A DNA stretch of 64,000 nt from Sediminibacillus albus (GCF_900101125.1 NZ_FNFL01000002.1:62001-126000), one strand, 5' to 3'. Shown: positions 18,709 to 26,872, numbered from the stretch's first letter. Notes: generated by a model from the letters alone, not told the origin. Translations and numbers: made by a program.

Positions 18709-18745
18709 GGGCATCTCTTTATTTTGAAGGGGTGCTCTTCTTCTT
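18709..18745 (+). terminator. terminator of the PTS operon
   Basis: GGGCATCTCTT (18709-18719) pairs with AAGGGGTGCTC (18727-18737) using three G-U pairs, followed by TTCTTCTTC. Confidence 0.65.
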
Positions 18746-18765
18746 CGCATTAAAATCCATCCGTT

Positions 18766-19033
18766 AAGGAAAAATATGTTAAAGTTAAAGTATCGTTATG
18801 TGAAGAAGGTGATGGCAATCGATGAAAGTCCAGAAAAGAAATTATTCCTGACCAACCTTACCGTGAGTTATGAAGAGCGTCGGCAGTTAAAAAGCACTGA
18901 TGTAGATCCAATGGCGCCATTACCTTGGGGCGACAACTATTCGTTATTGGGTTTTCGCTTATGCTGTCGTTTTGGCGGTATGTCTTGTCGTCAGGGGTCG
19001 CTTCATGTTTTCCATAACGAGTTAACAGGCTAA
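18766..19033 (+). pseudogene. decayed partial copy of the 9.1-kb ABC ATPase gene start
   Basis: The stretch from about 18766 to 18885 aligns by eye with 9127-9240: the -10 region and leader (AAGGAAAAATATGTTAAAG), the ribosome binding site GTGAAGAAGGTGATGG, and coding sequence for LFLTNLTVSYEE against LSLTNLSMSYGG. The open frame then runs into unrelated codons with no Walker A. A second frame over 18930-19030 gives a hydrophobic run (YWVFAYAVVLAVCLVV) that could be the tail of a permease. I read this as a duplicated ABC operon that has lost its middle. The alignment of the 5-prime end is clear; the permease tail is a guess. Confidence 0.65.
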
Positions 19034-19064
19034 AACAGTAAAGTTTAACGAAGGGGTGGTTAGA

Positions 19065-19244
19065 TTGATTAATGTTATTTTATTTATAGTCTCTATAGTC
19101 GTATTTTATATAGTGATCGAGACAGCGGTAAAAAACGGGATAAATAAATCACGGATTGGCGAGTATTACCAAGCGGGAAGTCTCGAGGAGCCCGAGGATA
19201 CAAAGGAGTCGTTTTTTGATGATGACCTGGACAATCGGGACTAG
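19065..19244 (+). CDS. small single-pass membrane protein
   Basis: A protein of about 59 residues with one N-terminal hydrophobic helix (VILFIVSIVVFYIVIE) and an acidic C-terminus (FFDDDLDNRD). The TTG at 19065 is favoured as start because AAGGGGTGG lies 6-7 bases upstream; the GTG at 19056 overlaps that site. Function unknown. It follows the ABC remnant and has its own terminator. Confidence 0.55.
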   Translation: MINVILFIVSIVVFYIVIETAVKNGINKSRIGEYYQAGSLEEPEDTKESFFDDDLDNRD

Positions 19245-19307
19245 TCCGGACTGCAGATTGAACAAGGGCAGGATGATGAAAATTTAACAGTATGAAATAT
19301 GGAAGAG

Positions 19308-19333
19308 GATCGTCAATGCGGGCGGTCTTTTTT
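19308..19333 (+). terminator. terminator after the small membrane protein
   Basis: GATCGTC (19308-19314) pairs with GGCGGTC (19321-19327) with two G-U pairs, followed by six T. Confidence 0.75.
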
Positions 19334-19380
19334 TAGTGTAATTTTAGTTTAGTAGATTTTTAGGTGCTAAGCAAACGGAA

Positions 19381-19444
19381 CATTTTGTGAATAACATTGT
19401 TCACAAAATGTTCACTTATGAGAGATTTCCGTTATCGATATAAT
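19381..19444 (+). promoter_or_regulatory. operator-like inverted repeat over a promoter
   Basis: CATTTTGTGAA (19381-19391) and TTCACAAAATG (19400-19410) form a perfect 11-bp inverted repeat, and a further TTCAC follows at 19411-19415. A candidate promoter, TTATGA (19416-19421), 17 bp, TATAAT (19439-19444), begins right behind it. A dimeric repressor or activator site for the 19477 gene is likely; the regulator is not identified. Confidence 0.55.
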
Positions 19445-19476
19445 AACAAGGCAGCAAAAAGAAGGGATGATGGAAA

Positions 19477-19971
19477 TTGCCAACTACTAGAAAAGAAAAT
19501 TTTTACTTTGGAATGACAATGTGTATTGGAATGGTTATATTTATGACATTTTATAATTTATTTGTAAATGGATTGCTAGGCACTATATCATTCAGAGCTA
19601 TCCTTATCCAATTAATTATCGGTTTTATGATTGCTTTCCTATTGGAGTTATTCCTTGTTGGTCCAGCGGCACATAAGCTTGCTATTGCTTTGCCATTTAC
19701 CAAATCTAAAGATATTTATCGGATTCTCTCCATTTCATTTTTCATGGTTGTCGGAATGGTGCATCTTATGTCTATTTATGGCATGGTGGTTTCTTACTTG
19801 TTCAACGGCCTGGGTGAAGAATCAATCCTCAGAAGTTACTATTCCATAGTCTTAAAAAATTTCATTTTTGCTCTCCCTCTACAGCTGATCATCATGGGGC
19901 CGGCTGTTCGTTATTTATTTGGTAAATTCGTTATAAGCCAGAGATCTGCACAGGGGAATGCGGCAAACTAG
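19477..19971 (+). CDS. DUF2798-like four-helix membrane protein
   Basis: A 164-residue protein with four hydrophobic segments arranged as two repeats, each ending in a similar motif (FLVGPAAHKL near residue 63 and IIMGPAVRYL near residue 144). This duplication is typical of DUF2798 proteins. The TTG start follows GAAGGGATG at about 10 bases; nearby ATG codons are out of frame. The cellular role is unknown. Expression is probably controlled by the inverted repeat at 19381-19410. Confidence 0.75.
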   Translation: MPTTRKENFYFGMTMCIGMVIFMTFYNLFVNGLLGTISFRAILIQLIIGFMIAFLLELFLVGPAAHKLAIALPFTKSKDIYRILSISFFMVVGMVHLMSIYGMVVSYLFNGLGEESILRSYYSIVLKNFIFALPLQLIIMGPAVRYLFGKFVISQRSAQGNAAN

Positions 19972-20038
19972 ACGTTCAGCAATCAGGGCTTTAGCTGCCG
20001 AAAGCTCGTTGAATAAGAGATTATGAGACACGGGCTGA

Positions 20039-20066
20039 TTGACAATTGTCTATTCCATGTTATGAT
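20039..20066 (+). promoter_or_regulatory. promoter of the thiamine salvage operon
   Basis: TTGACA (20039-20044), 16-bp spacer, TATGAT (20061-20066). It lies about 34 bp upstream of the TPP riboswitch and is the obvious source of the riboswitch transcript. Confidence 0.75.
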
Positions 20067-20099
20067 ATGGATTAACAAATGAATTAACTGAATTTTTCC

Positions 20100-20215
20100 A
20101 CTAGGGGTACCTTGATATAGGTGAGCACATCATCTATTGACCAAAGGTTGAGATTAAAGTAAAACTTTAAGACCCTTAGAACCTGATCTGGTTGATACCA
20201 GCGTAGGGAAGTGGA
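20100..20215 (+). promoter_or_regulatory. TPP riboswitch (THI element)
   Basis: Thiamine-pyrophosphate-sensing leader RNA. The diagnostic conserved blocks are present in order: CTAGGGGTAC near the 5-prime end, GGTTGAGATTAAA (20147-20159), ACCCTTAGAACCTGATCTGG (20172-20191) and ATACCAGCGTAGGGAAGTGG near the 3-prime end. A perfect terminator hairpin follows at 20255, so TPP binding should stop transcription before tenA-ykoEDC. The rest of the gap 19972-20328 is promoter and terminator. Confidence 0.95.
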
Positions 20216-20254
20216 GTAGCGGATTACATAGGTATGTCTATATATATCCAATAC

Positions 20255-20294
20255 AACCACTTTCTTTACGTTGGTAAAGAAAGTGGTTTTTTGT
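20255..20294 (+). terminator. riboswitch-controlled terminator
   Basis: AACCACTTTCTTTA (20255-20268) pairs perfectly over 14 bp with TAAAGAAAGTGGTT (20275-20288), followed by a T-run. It is the expression platform of the TPP riboswitch. Confidence 0.92.
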
Positions 20295-20328
20295 TGTTAA
20301 ATATTAATTTCTTTAGGAGGTTGTTTAA

Positions 20329-21009
20329 ATGAAATTTACTAAACAGTTGCGGAAAGAAGCGGATCCTATTTGGGAAGCAAGTTTTCGCCACCCTTTTATC
20401 AGAGAGCTTGGGGAAGGGACTTTGCCATTAGAATGTTTCCGTTACTACGTCATGCAGGATGCTTATTATTTATCCCACTTTGCCAGAGTACAGGCATTCG
20501 GTGGTACGAAGGCTGGCGATTTATATACAACGAGCAGAATGGCAGCACATGCCCAGGGAACCTATGAAGCAGAATTAGCGTTGCACAAACAATTTACTGA
20601 ACTGTTGGATATTACCGAAGAGGAACAAGCCAATTTCGAGCCATCTCCAACCGCTTATGCATACACATCACATATGTACAGGGCAGCATTCCAAGGTCAT
20701 CTGGGTGATATCCTTGCTGCGATTCTGCCTTGCTACTGGGTTTACTATGAAATTGGCGAAAGGCTCCAGGACCGAACGCCGAAGGAGCCAGTTTACCAGG
20801 AATGGATCGGCGCTTATGGCGGGGAATGGTTCAGAGCATTGGTGGAAGAGCAGATTGACCGGCTGGACCAAGTTGCAGAAACAGTCACCGAGGCTGACCG
20901 GCTGCGAATGAAACAGCATTTTATCATAAGCAGTCAATATGAATATTCCTTTTGGGAGATGGCTTACCAATTAGAGAGGTGGCCAGCGCTAAAAAAAGAA
21001 AGCAAATAG
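20329..21009 (+). CDS. tenA: aminopyrimidine aminohydrolase (thiaminase II) TenA
   Basis: A 226-residue cytoplasmic enzyme that hydrolyses 4-amino-5-aminomethyl-2-methylpyrimidine to HMP, salvaging the pyrimidine half of damaged thiamine. The length and sequence (FRYYVMQDAYYL near residues 37-48) match TenA. The expected catalytic cysteine is C135 in LPCYWVYYEIG. It is the first gene behind the TPP riboswitch and sits directly before a YkoEDC-type HMP transporter, a fitting source and sink pair. Ribosome binding site AGGAGG. Confidence 0.95.
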   Translation: MKFTKQLRKEADPIWEASFRHPFIRELGEGTLPLECFRYYVMQDAYYLSHFARVQAFGGTKAGDLYTTSRMAAHAQGTYEAELALHKQFTELLDITEEEQANFEPSPTAYAYTSHMYRAAFQGHLGDILAAILPCYWVYYEIGERLQDRTPKEPVYQEWIGAYGGEWFRALVEEQIDRLDQVAETVTEADRLRMKQHFIISSQYEYSFWEMAYQLERWPALKKESK

Positions 21010-21026
21010 AAAGGGAGAGAAATCGT

Positions 21027-21605
21027 ATGCAAAAAGGGTTAAAGTTAACCGATATTCTTGTAACAATTATCATTGCCTTAATTTTCGGTGTGATTTATAA
21101 AATATGGGGACCACTTTATGGACTTATTTCCACTTTCGGGCTGCAAGCTGAACAGCTCATTTACGGGATGTGGTTCATCGCAGCCACTGTTGCCTTTTTG
21201 ATCATTCGCAAGCCAGGCGTAGCCGTTTTGGCAGAGGTTGCTGCTGCCCATGGAGAATTTATTTTCGGAGGAGAGTGGGGAGTCACTACGCTTATCTTTG
21301 GTTTAGGGCAAGGGATAGCGGCAGAAATTGTCTTCGCTGCGTTTGGCTACAAGCGGTATAACGTCCTCGTTGTATCATTGGCAGGTATTGCTTCTGGATT
21401 GGCTTCCATTGGCATCGATTTTTATTATGGCTATATAGGCGATTTGGCTGTCTGGAATTTACTCTTATTGGTAGGATTTCGGCTGGCAGGTTCGGTAATG
21501 ATTGCTGGGATTTTTGCTTATCTTATTGTCAGGACATTGGAGAAGACAGGAGTCACCAGCCTTGTCCGCCCGGCCTCTAATCAGGATTTTAAGGCCCTGG
21601 AATGA
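21027..21605 (+). CDS. ykoE: ECF transporter substrate-binding subunit YkoE (HMP/thiamine)
   Basis: A 192-residue membrane S-component with about five or six helices, including the family-typical AEVAAAHGEFIFGGEWG segment. The open frame begins at 20952 inside tenA, but the ATG at 21027 has a proper AAGGGAGAG site and gives the normal protein length. It binds the pyrimidine precursor or thiamine and works with YkoD and YkoC encoded downstream. Confidence 0.93.
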   Translation: MQKGLKLTDILVTIIIALIFGVIYKIWGPLYGLISTFGLQAEQLIYGMWFIAATVAFLIIRKPGVAVLAEVAAAHGEFIFGGEWGVTTLIFGLGQGIAAEIVFAAFGYKRYNVLVVSLAGIASGLASIGIDFYYGYIGDLAVWNLLLLVGFRLAGSVMIAGIFAYLIVRTLEKTGVTSLVRPASNQDFKALE

Positions 21606-21618
21606 TAGGAGGATTTAG

Positions 21619-23088
21619 ATGGCAGCCATTACAAGCATAAAAAATTTGAGGTTAAAATTCCCGGGAGTGGAGTCCTTGCTGTTCAAGGACTTCTCCCTTG
21701 CTTTTAAAAAAGGTGAAAAGGTTCTTATATTAGGGCCTTCAGGTTCAGGTAAATCCACGCTTTTACAGGTGTTGACTGGCATCATTCCTAAATCGGTGGA
21801 AGTGCCGATGAAAGCAGAAGAAGTGTGTACGCCTGATTCCTGGGGTTTTTTGTTCCAGGACCCTGATACGCAATTTTGCATGCCCTATGCCGATGAAGAA
21901 ATTGCTTTCGTTCTGGAAAACCTGCAAATACCGAAGACACAAATGGAAAGCCTCATCAGGCACTATTTGGAGCAAGTCGGACTTGATCTCGATGACACCC
22001 ATACTAGTATCCAAACCCTGTCAGGCGGGATGAAACAACGGCTGGCGATTGCCTCGGTTCTTGCCCTAGAGCCTGATGTGCTATTCTTAGACGAACCTAC
22101 GGCCATGCTTGATCCGGAAGGGACAAGGGATGTATGGCAAACAATGAAAAAAGTAGCGAAAAATAAAACAGTAATTATCGTCGAACATAAAATTGAAGAA
22201 GTTATCGATTTTGTCGATCGTGTCCTTTTATTAAGCGATCAGGGGGAGATCATTGCCGACGGGTCGAAACAGCAGGTTTTTAGCGGGTATAAGCATGTCC
22301 TTGCTGAACAGGGGATTTGGTACCCGGGTGTATGGGAGGAATATCTGCTCGCTCAAAATCAAAGCAGAGCCAAGCCGGCAATCGACAAAGCAATGCCGAT
22401 GATTTCTCTTGACAATTTCTCAGGATATCGGGGCAAGGCAAAAAAAATCGAAGTTAATCGAGCCAATGCTTATCCTGGTGAATGGATCACTGTGGTGGGG
22501 AAGAATGGAGCGGGAAAAAGCACACTGCTCCATGCATTAATGCATCTCATCAAGGTAAAAGGGACTTATCAAATTTTTGGAAATGATTTTAAAAAGCTTA
22601 AAACAATCTCTGATTATGCCGCTTTTGTGTTTCAGAATCCGGAATTTCAATTTGTCACAAATTCCGTTTACGAGGAAGCGGCATATAGCCTGCAGCTGGA
22701 GAAATGGCCTCAGGAAAAGATCGAATGCCGGGTTGAAAAACTGTTACGCTCTTATAAACTGGAAAACCGCCGAAATGACCATCCGTATCAGCTTTCGATG
22801 GGACAAAAGCGCAGACTGAGTGTGGCATCCGCTATTGTCAAACAACAGCCTATCTTATTATTGGATGAACCAACCTTTGGGCAGGATGCCAAAAACACGT
22901 TCTCCATCCTGGAACAGTTAGAATCCTTAAGATTGCTCGGCACAACGATTGTCATGGTTACCCACGACTCCAACATCGTCAAGCATTTTGCAACAAGGTA
23001 TTGGCACATTGAAAATGGAAAGCTGGCGGAAGATGGTTCACCAGCTGAGTATATAGAGAAGGAAGCACTGTTGACAGCTGTTGATTAG
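21619..23088 (+). CDS. ykoD: ECF transporter duplicated ATPase subunit YkoD
   Basis: A 489-residue protein with two fused ABC ATPase domains, as in B. subtilis YkoD. Domain 1 has Walker A GPSGSGKST (about residue 39), signature LSGGMKQRL and Walker B LFLDEPT. Domain 2 has Walker A GKNGAGKST (about residue 294), signature LSMGQKRRLS and Walker B LLLDEPTFGQD. It powers the energy-coupling module for pyrimidine/thiamine uptake. It starts 13 bp after ykoE. Confidence 0.94.
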   Translation: MAAITSIKNLRLKFPGVESLLFKDFSLAFKKGEKVLILGPSGSGKSTLLQVLTGIIPKSVEVPMKAEEVCTPDSWGFLFQDPDTQFCMPYADEEIAFVLENLQIPKTQMESLIRHYLEQVGLDLDDTHTSIQTLSGGMKQRLAIASVLALEPDVLFLDEPTAMLDPEGTRDVWQTMKKVAKNKTVIIVEHKIEEVIDFVDRVLLLSDQGEIIADGSKQQVFSGYKHVLAEQGIWYPGVWEEYLLAQNQSRAKPAIDKAMPMISLDNFSGYRGKAKKIEVNRANAYPGEWITVVGKNGAGKSTLLHALMHLIKVKGTYQIFGNDFKKLKTISDYAAFVFQNPEFQFVTNSVYEEAAYSLQLEKWPQEKIECRVEKLLRSYKLENRRNDHPYQLSMGQKRRLSVASAIVKQQPILLLDEPTFGQDAKNTFSILEQLESLRLLGTTIVMVTHDSNIVKHFATRYWHIENGKLAEDGSPAEYIEKEALLTAVD

Positions 23089-23099
23089 GAGGGTATAGG

Positions 23100-23900
23100 A
23101 TGCGCCTGGATTTTTCTTATAAACAAACATGGCTTCACCAGATTAACCCCAGTTTTAAATTTATCTTAATCGTCATACTGTTTATCCACATATTGTTTAT
23201 TCATAATATCAATGTGATGATCAACTATATGGCGGCGGCCTTTATTTTATATGTAGCCTTCACAGGTCATCCCTGGAAACGACTGTTGATTATTTCAATT
23301 CCGTTCGTGCTCTTATTTGTAACTTCTTCGGCGTCGATGATCTTCTTTGGGCAGGGGGAGAACACCTGGCTTAAATGGGGACTTGTCCACATTACCGAAG
23401 AAAGCTTTCTGCGTGGATTGCATCTGGGCTTCCGCGGTATTATTTTTGCCACATTGGGGGTTGTCTTTTCATTAACAACGAGACCGGTTTATCTGTTTTA
23501 TTCTTTCATGCAGCAGTTAAAACTAAAACCAAAATACGCATACAGCTTTATGGCTGCTTTCCGGCTCATCCCTATTATGATTGAAGAGCTTCAAATATTA
23601 AGTTATGCATTGAAGGTTCGTGGTGTACAGCACCAAAAAGGGGTGGCTGGTTTCTTTAAAAAGCTGCAATCCTATTCCATTCCTTTGTTGTCGCAAAGTA
23701 TCCGGAGAGCCCACCGGATTGCTGTGGCTATGGAGGCCAAACATTTTTCCGCTACGACCAAACGGACATTTTATTATCAAATCGGGTTTTCAAAATTTGA
23801 TATATTGTTTGTAATGTATTTTGCAGTCGTTATCCCTGCCTCCTATTTACTGGCGATTCACTTTCCGTATTTTCCTGTTACGGATGTTCGATTCCAATGA
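23100..23900 (+). CDS. ykoC: ECF transporter transmembrane (T) subunit YkoC
   Basis: A 266-residue membrane protein of the CbiQ/EcfT family with about five or six hydrophobic segments and the charged coupling region ALKVRGVQ (the AxxxRG motif that contacts the ATPase). It completes the YkoEDC transporter, and the operon ends right behind it at a strong terminator. No ykoF homologue is present; tenA occupies the first position instead. Confidence 0.93.
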   Translation: MRLDFSYKQTWLHQINPSFKFILIVILFIHILFIHNINVMINYMAAAFILYVAFTGHPWKRLLIISIPFVLLFVTSSASMIFFGQGENTWLKWGLVHITEESFLRGLHLGFRGIIFATLGVVFSLTTRPVYLFYSFMQQLKLKPKYAYSFMAAFRLIPIMIEELQILSYALKVRGVQHQKGVAGFFKKLQSYSIPLLSQSIRRAHRIAVAMEAKHFSATTKRTFYYQIGFSKFDILFVMYFAVVIPASYLLAIHFPYFPVTDVRFQ

Positions 23901-23932
23901 AAAAGCGTCTCTCGGCGGGGACGCTTTTTTGA
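23901..23932 (+). terminator. terminator of tenA-ykoEDC
   Basis: AAAAGCGTC (23901-23909) pairs with GACGCTTTT (23920-23928), followed by further T. It begins one base after the ykoC stop. Confidence 0.9.
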
Positions 23933-23950
23933 TTGATCTACTTGGTTTGT

Positions 23951-24240
23951 AAGTCGCTCTACTTTGGGCCGGAGTCGCTCCACTTAATCGGGAAATCGCT
24001 CTACTTTGGGCCAGAGTCGCTCCACTTAATCGGGAAATCGCTCTACTTTGGGCGAGTCGCTCCACTTAATCGGGAAATCGCTCTACTTTGGGCGAGTCGC
24101 TCCACTTAATCGGAAAATCGCTCTACTTTGGTCCGAAGTCGCTCCACTTAATCGTAAAGTCGCTCTACTTTGGTCCGAAGCCGCTCCACTTAATCGGAAA
24201 GTCGCTCTACTTTGCTCCGAAGCAGCTCTACTTCCGGAAG
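23951..24240. repeat. minisatellite of alternating 21-bp half-units
   Basis: About 14 half-units in tandem alternate between type A (AGTCGCTCTACTTTGGGCC) and type B (AGTCGCTCCACTTAATCGGG), giving seven composite units of 40-42 bp. Two A units have lost 2 bp and the last units diverge (CTTTGCTCCG, CAGCTCTACTT). Reading frames cross it on both strands only because 21 is a multiple of three; they lack good ribosome binding sites and are not called as genes. The array fills the gap between the ykoC terminator and the end of the RDD gene. The remainder (24241-24383) shows nothing recognisable. Confidence 0.95.
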
Positions 24241-24383
24241 ATTCTTCATTTTTGCAGCCTTCAAACTTCTTTTTCTAAAAAAGCGAAAATGTAAAATAGT
24301 GCCGAAGCACCGTGGACTGCTGCGTGGAGCAAAATAGGTAAGACTTCTTAGATGAAAAATTATTAAGCCGTCAGCTTAAATGA

Positions 24384-24410
24384 AATAAAAAAGGACAACA
24401 TCAGCTGTCC
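24384..24410 (-). terminator. terminator of the RDD gene
   Basis: On the minus strand GGACA (24410-24406) pairs with TGTCC (24397-24393), followed by a T-run corresponding to 24392-24386. It lies about 20 bp beyond the RDD stop codon. Confidence 0.65.
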
Positions 24411-24430
24411 GTTTATTTCTGCCTATGTAA

Positions 24431-24856
24431 TTATTGTTTTTCGGGAGGGTCGTATGTCACGTACGTTCCTGCGAGAAAATCATGAATAGCGCGTTTATCT
24501 TCCCTGATACCTATCATAAAGGCGCTTATGATTACTCCGATTCCTAATGTGATAGTATAAGCGATTCCTGCTCCTATAATCCTTAAGAGCATCGTTCCGA
24601 GCCCGACCTTTTCCCCGTCTACTCTGACAATTCGATTTCCTGCCATTCTTCTTCCCAAAGTGTACCCATACCAGACGACAGGTAATAACGAGGCGTATAG
24701 GAGTCCTAATAGATTCACAGGCCGAAAATTACCTGTATTATAAAAATCACCGTATAAAAGCATGGAAAGAAATCCTGACACCGCATAAATAATAATTAAA
24801 TCTAAGATTCTCGCTAAGAATCTATTCTGGAAACCTGCTGGATTCGTAATCTCCAT
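24431..24856 (-). CDS. RDD family membrane protein
   Basis: A 141-residue integral membrane protein. It shows the family arginine and aspartates: an N-terminal R-x-L-A-R-I-L-D-L-I segment starting the first helix, GRRMAGNRIVRVDG between helices, and a C-terminal AIHDFLAGTYV. Three to four helices are predicted. Some RDD proteins in halophilic Bacillaceae have been proposed as Na+/H+ antiporters; nothing here tests that. Good ribosome binding site (GGAAGGAG). Single-gene unit with its own terminator. Confidence 0.87.
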   Translation of the reverse strand: MEITNPAGFQNRFLARILDLIIIYAVSGFLSMLLYGDFYNTGNFRPVNLLGLLYASLLPVVWYGYTLGRRMAGNRIVRVDGEKVGLGTMLLRIIGAGIAYTITLGIGVIISAFMIGIREDKRAIHDFLAGTYVTYDPPEKQ

Positions 24857-25018
24857 ACAGCCACTCCTTCCATTTCCTTCAATGAATAATGAATTTTCCC
24901 TCTACAAACAGGCGTAACGTCAAGGTTCTTAATGATACTTATTTTAACATATTTTATTGTTTCCGCAGTCGCCATAACGGGATAGATAGCAATCTATTAA
25001 ATAATAGGGGGTACAGTA

Positions 25019-25048
25019 AGCAGCCCAAATCATCATTGATTTGGGCTG
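25019..25048. terminator. strong hairpin downstream of the NagZ-like gene
   Basis: CAGCCCAAATCA (25021-25032) and TGATTTGGGCTG (25037-25048) form a perfect 12-bp stem with a 4-base loop. On the minus strand, the reading direction of the adjacent gene, there is little T-run, whereas a T-rich stretch follows on the plus strand at 25060-25066. It may end the minus transcript or protect its 3-prime end. Confidence 0.6.
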
Positions 25049-25087
25049 TGGCTAGGTATATTTTTTCCTTCACTTTTCAAAGAGAGG

Positions 25088-26872
25088 TCAATAACTTAGG
25101 GAATAGCCATAATCATACAAGTCTGGAATGGTAACCGGCAGTTTGCCTTCTGGGTTAACTTCACCGCTCATCACCCTAGCCAGTGCTTCGACGGAAACGT
25201 CCCTGTTTCCGTATGTTGCCAGGTAGCCGGATACTTCAGGAAACGCCATTAGGTCATACGGATTGCGGATAGCTGTGGCAACAACTGGTTTACCGGTATC
25301 GAGCAACGCATCGACTAACCGCTGCTGTGCTGCATTGGTATTGGCTGTATAGGTTGCTGCTATAATGGTGTCAGCTTCCGCAGCCTGTTCACTGGAGGAA
25401 GCAATTTGTGCTGCTGTCGGGCTGGTACTGGTAGCATATGAGTTAACGTTGTAGCCTTTGTCCCTTAATTGCTCGGCTAAGTATTCAGGTTCGGCTGCCG
25501 ACGGACCGGTGATAAAGATGCTTTGTTCCTCAGCTAACGGCAGGATATCTTGTTCATTCTTGACCAGTGTAATGCTCTTATCGGCAATCTCATCTGCCTT
25601 CTGCAGGCTGGTTTCTGTGCCGATGTCAGCAATAGCATCTTCGTCGGTAAACGGATCACCGAACAAGCCTTTTTCCATTTTTGCTTTAAGGATGCGGTAG
25701 ACCGATTCATCAACACGCTGTTCGCTAATCTCGCCGCTCTCGACTGCTCCCAGCATCGCGTTATATGCTTGTTCTACATTCGGCGGGTTGAGCAATATGT
25801 CATTGCCGGCTTTAAAAGCTTCCACTGGAACTCGCTCTGGTTCTACTACATTCGCTCCGGACATTCCCAGGCTGTCGGTGACAATCAGCCCTTCGAAGCC
25901 CATCTGGTCGCGAAGCAGATCTGTTAAAATCGGTTTGGACAAGGTCGCGGGTAAACCGGAATCATCTAGAGCAGGAACAACAATGTGGGCAGTCATGATG
26001 GCATCAATACCTGCATCAATGCCAGCTTGGAATGGCTTTAAGTCTACTTCATGCAAGGTTTCCAAATCATGGTTGATGATTGGCAGACCATAATGGGAAT
26101 CAACATCGGTATCGCCGTGGCCAGGGAAATGCTTGGCCGTTGGAATAACCTTTTGTGCTTCATAAGCTTCCGCTTGGGCGACGCCCAATTCAGAGACAAG
26201 GTCCGGGTTCTCGGCAAAAGAGCGGACACCGATAACTGGATTTGCTGGATTGACATTGACATCAAATACCGGTGCAAAATTCATATTTATTCCTAGGCTT
26301 TTAAGCTCGGTACCCATGATTGCCGCAGAGTCGGCTGCTAAATCCGTTGACCTTGTGGCGCCCAAAGCCATATTCCCAGGGAAGACGGTACCTGGACTCG
26401 TCAGGCGCTGGACAATGCCGCCTTCCTGGTCTGTCGATATAAACAGCGGGATTGGCATGCGCTGGTTCATAGCGATTTCCTGAAGTCCATTGGATAACGT
26501 ATTTACCTGGGCTGGATTAGCAGGCGTTCCGATATTACCGGTCCAATTAAAATAAATGACACCGCCAATATGGTATTTTTCAATTGCTTCCTGGAAATTC
26601 TTCGCGCCTCGGTTCATGCGAAGGTTGGTATCCTCATAAGCAGGGTCTGTCGGTGTTTGTCCGTACATATGAATGATGAATAACTGGCCGATCTTTTCTT
26701 CCAAGGTCATATGGTTCATTTTATTGACAATCCAGCCGTGCTTGGCTTTATCGCCGTCCCCCCAACCGGGCTTGACAGGAGCGTCCCACCCATTGGCAAA
26801 ACCGGCGGCAGGAAAAGCTAAAAAGGCAATCAGTAAAATTGACAGAAAAGAGACAAATCGTTGTTTTATCAT
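25088..26872 (-). CDS. secreted GH3 beta-N-acetylglucosaminidase (NagZ-like)
   Basis: A 594-residue exported glycosidase: signal peptide (about 1-26, ending AAGFA), GH3 TIM-barrel (about 45-390) and C-terminal alpha/beta sandwich (about 400-594). The Gram-positive NagZ signature KHFPGHGDT is present with the Asp-His acid/base pair D258-H260 in DVDSHYG. The nucleophile is D333 in VTDSLGM. The sandwich domain is present, as in B. subtilis NagZ (YbbD), an exported enzyme that removes GlcNAc from muropeptides. Here murQ, murP and amiE are absent; the partner gene encodes a secreted EEP-family enzyme 21 bp upstream. Cell-wall or chitin-derived substrates are likely. Confidence 0.9.
   Translation of the reverse strand: MIKQRFVSFLSILLIAFLAFPAAGFANGWDAPVKPGWGDGDKAKHGWIVNKMNHMTLEEKIGQLFIIHMYGQTPTDPAYEDTNLRMNRGAKNFQEAIEKYHIGGVIYFNWTGNIGTPANPAQVNTLSNGLQEIAMNQRMPIPLFISTDQEGGIVQRLTSPGTVFPGNMALGATRSTDLAADSAAIMGTELKSLGINMNFAPVFDVNVNPANPVIGVRSFAENPDLVSELGVAQAEAYEAQKVIPTAKHFPGHGDTDVDSHYGLPIINHDLETLHEVDLKPFQAGIDAGIDAIMTAHIVVPALDDSGLPATLSKPILTDLLRDQMGFEGLIVTDSLGMSGANVVEPERVPVEAFKAGNDILLNPPNVEQAYNAMLGAVESGEISEQRVDESVYRILKAKMEKGLFGDPFTDEDAIADIGTETSLQKADEIADKSITLVKNEQDILPLAEEQSIFITGPSAAEPEYLAEQLRDKGYNVNSYATSTSPTAAQIASSSEQAAEADTIIAATYTANTNAAQQRLVDALLDTGKPVVATAIRNPYDLMAFPEVSGYLATYGNRDVSVEALARVMSGEVNPEGKLPVTIPDLYDYGYSLSY

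Noticed and set aside
19386-19405. Rex or Fnr site (TTGTGAA...TTCACAA).
   Set aside because: The half-sites match but the spacer is 8 (Rex) or 10 (Fnr) bases, not the 4 or 6 of the known consensus. It is kept only as a generic operator.
24048-24294. Two overlapping open frames of 68-76 codons with repeated SLHLIGKSLYFG-like or APLNRKVALLWSE-like sequence.
   Set aside because: They arise from the 21-bp tandem array, which keeps any frame open. There is no ribosome binding site, and frames of similar length exist on the other strand.
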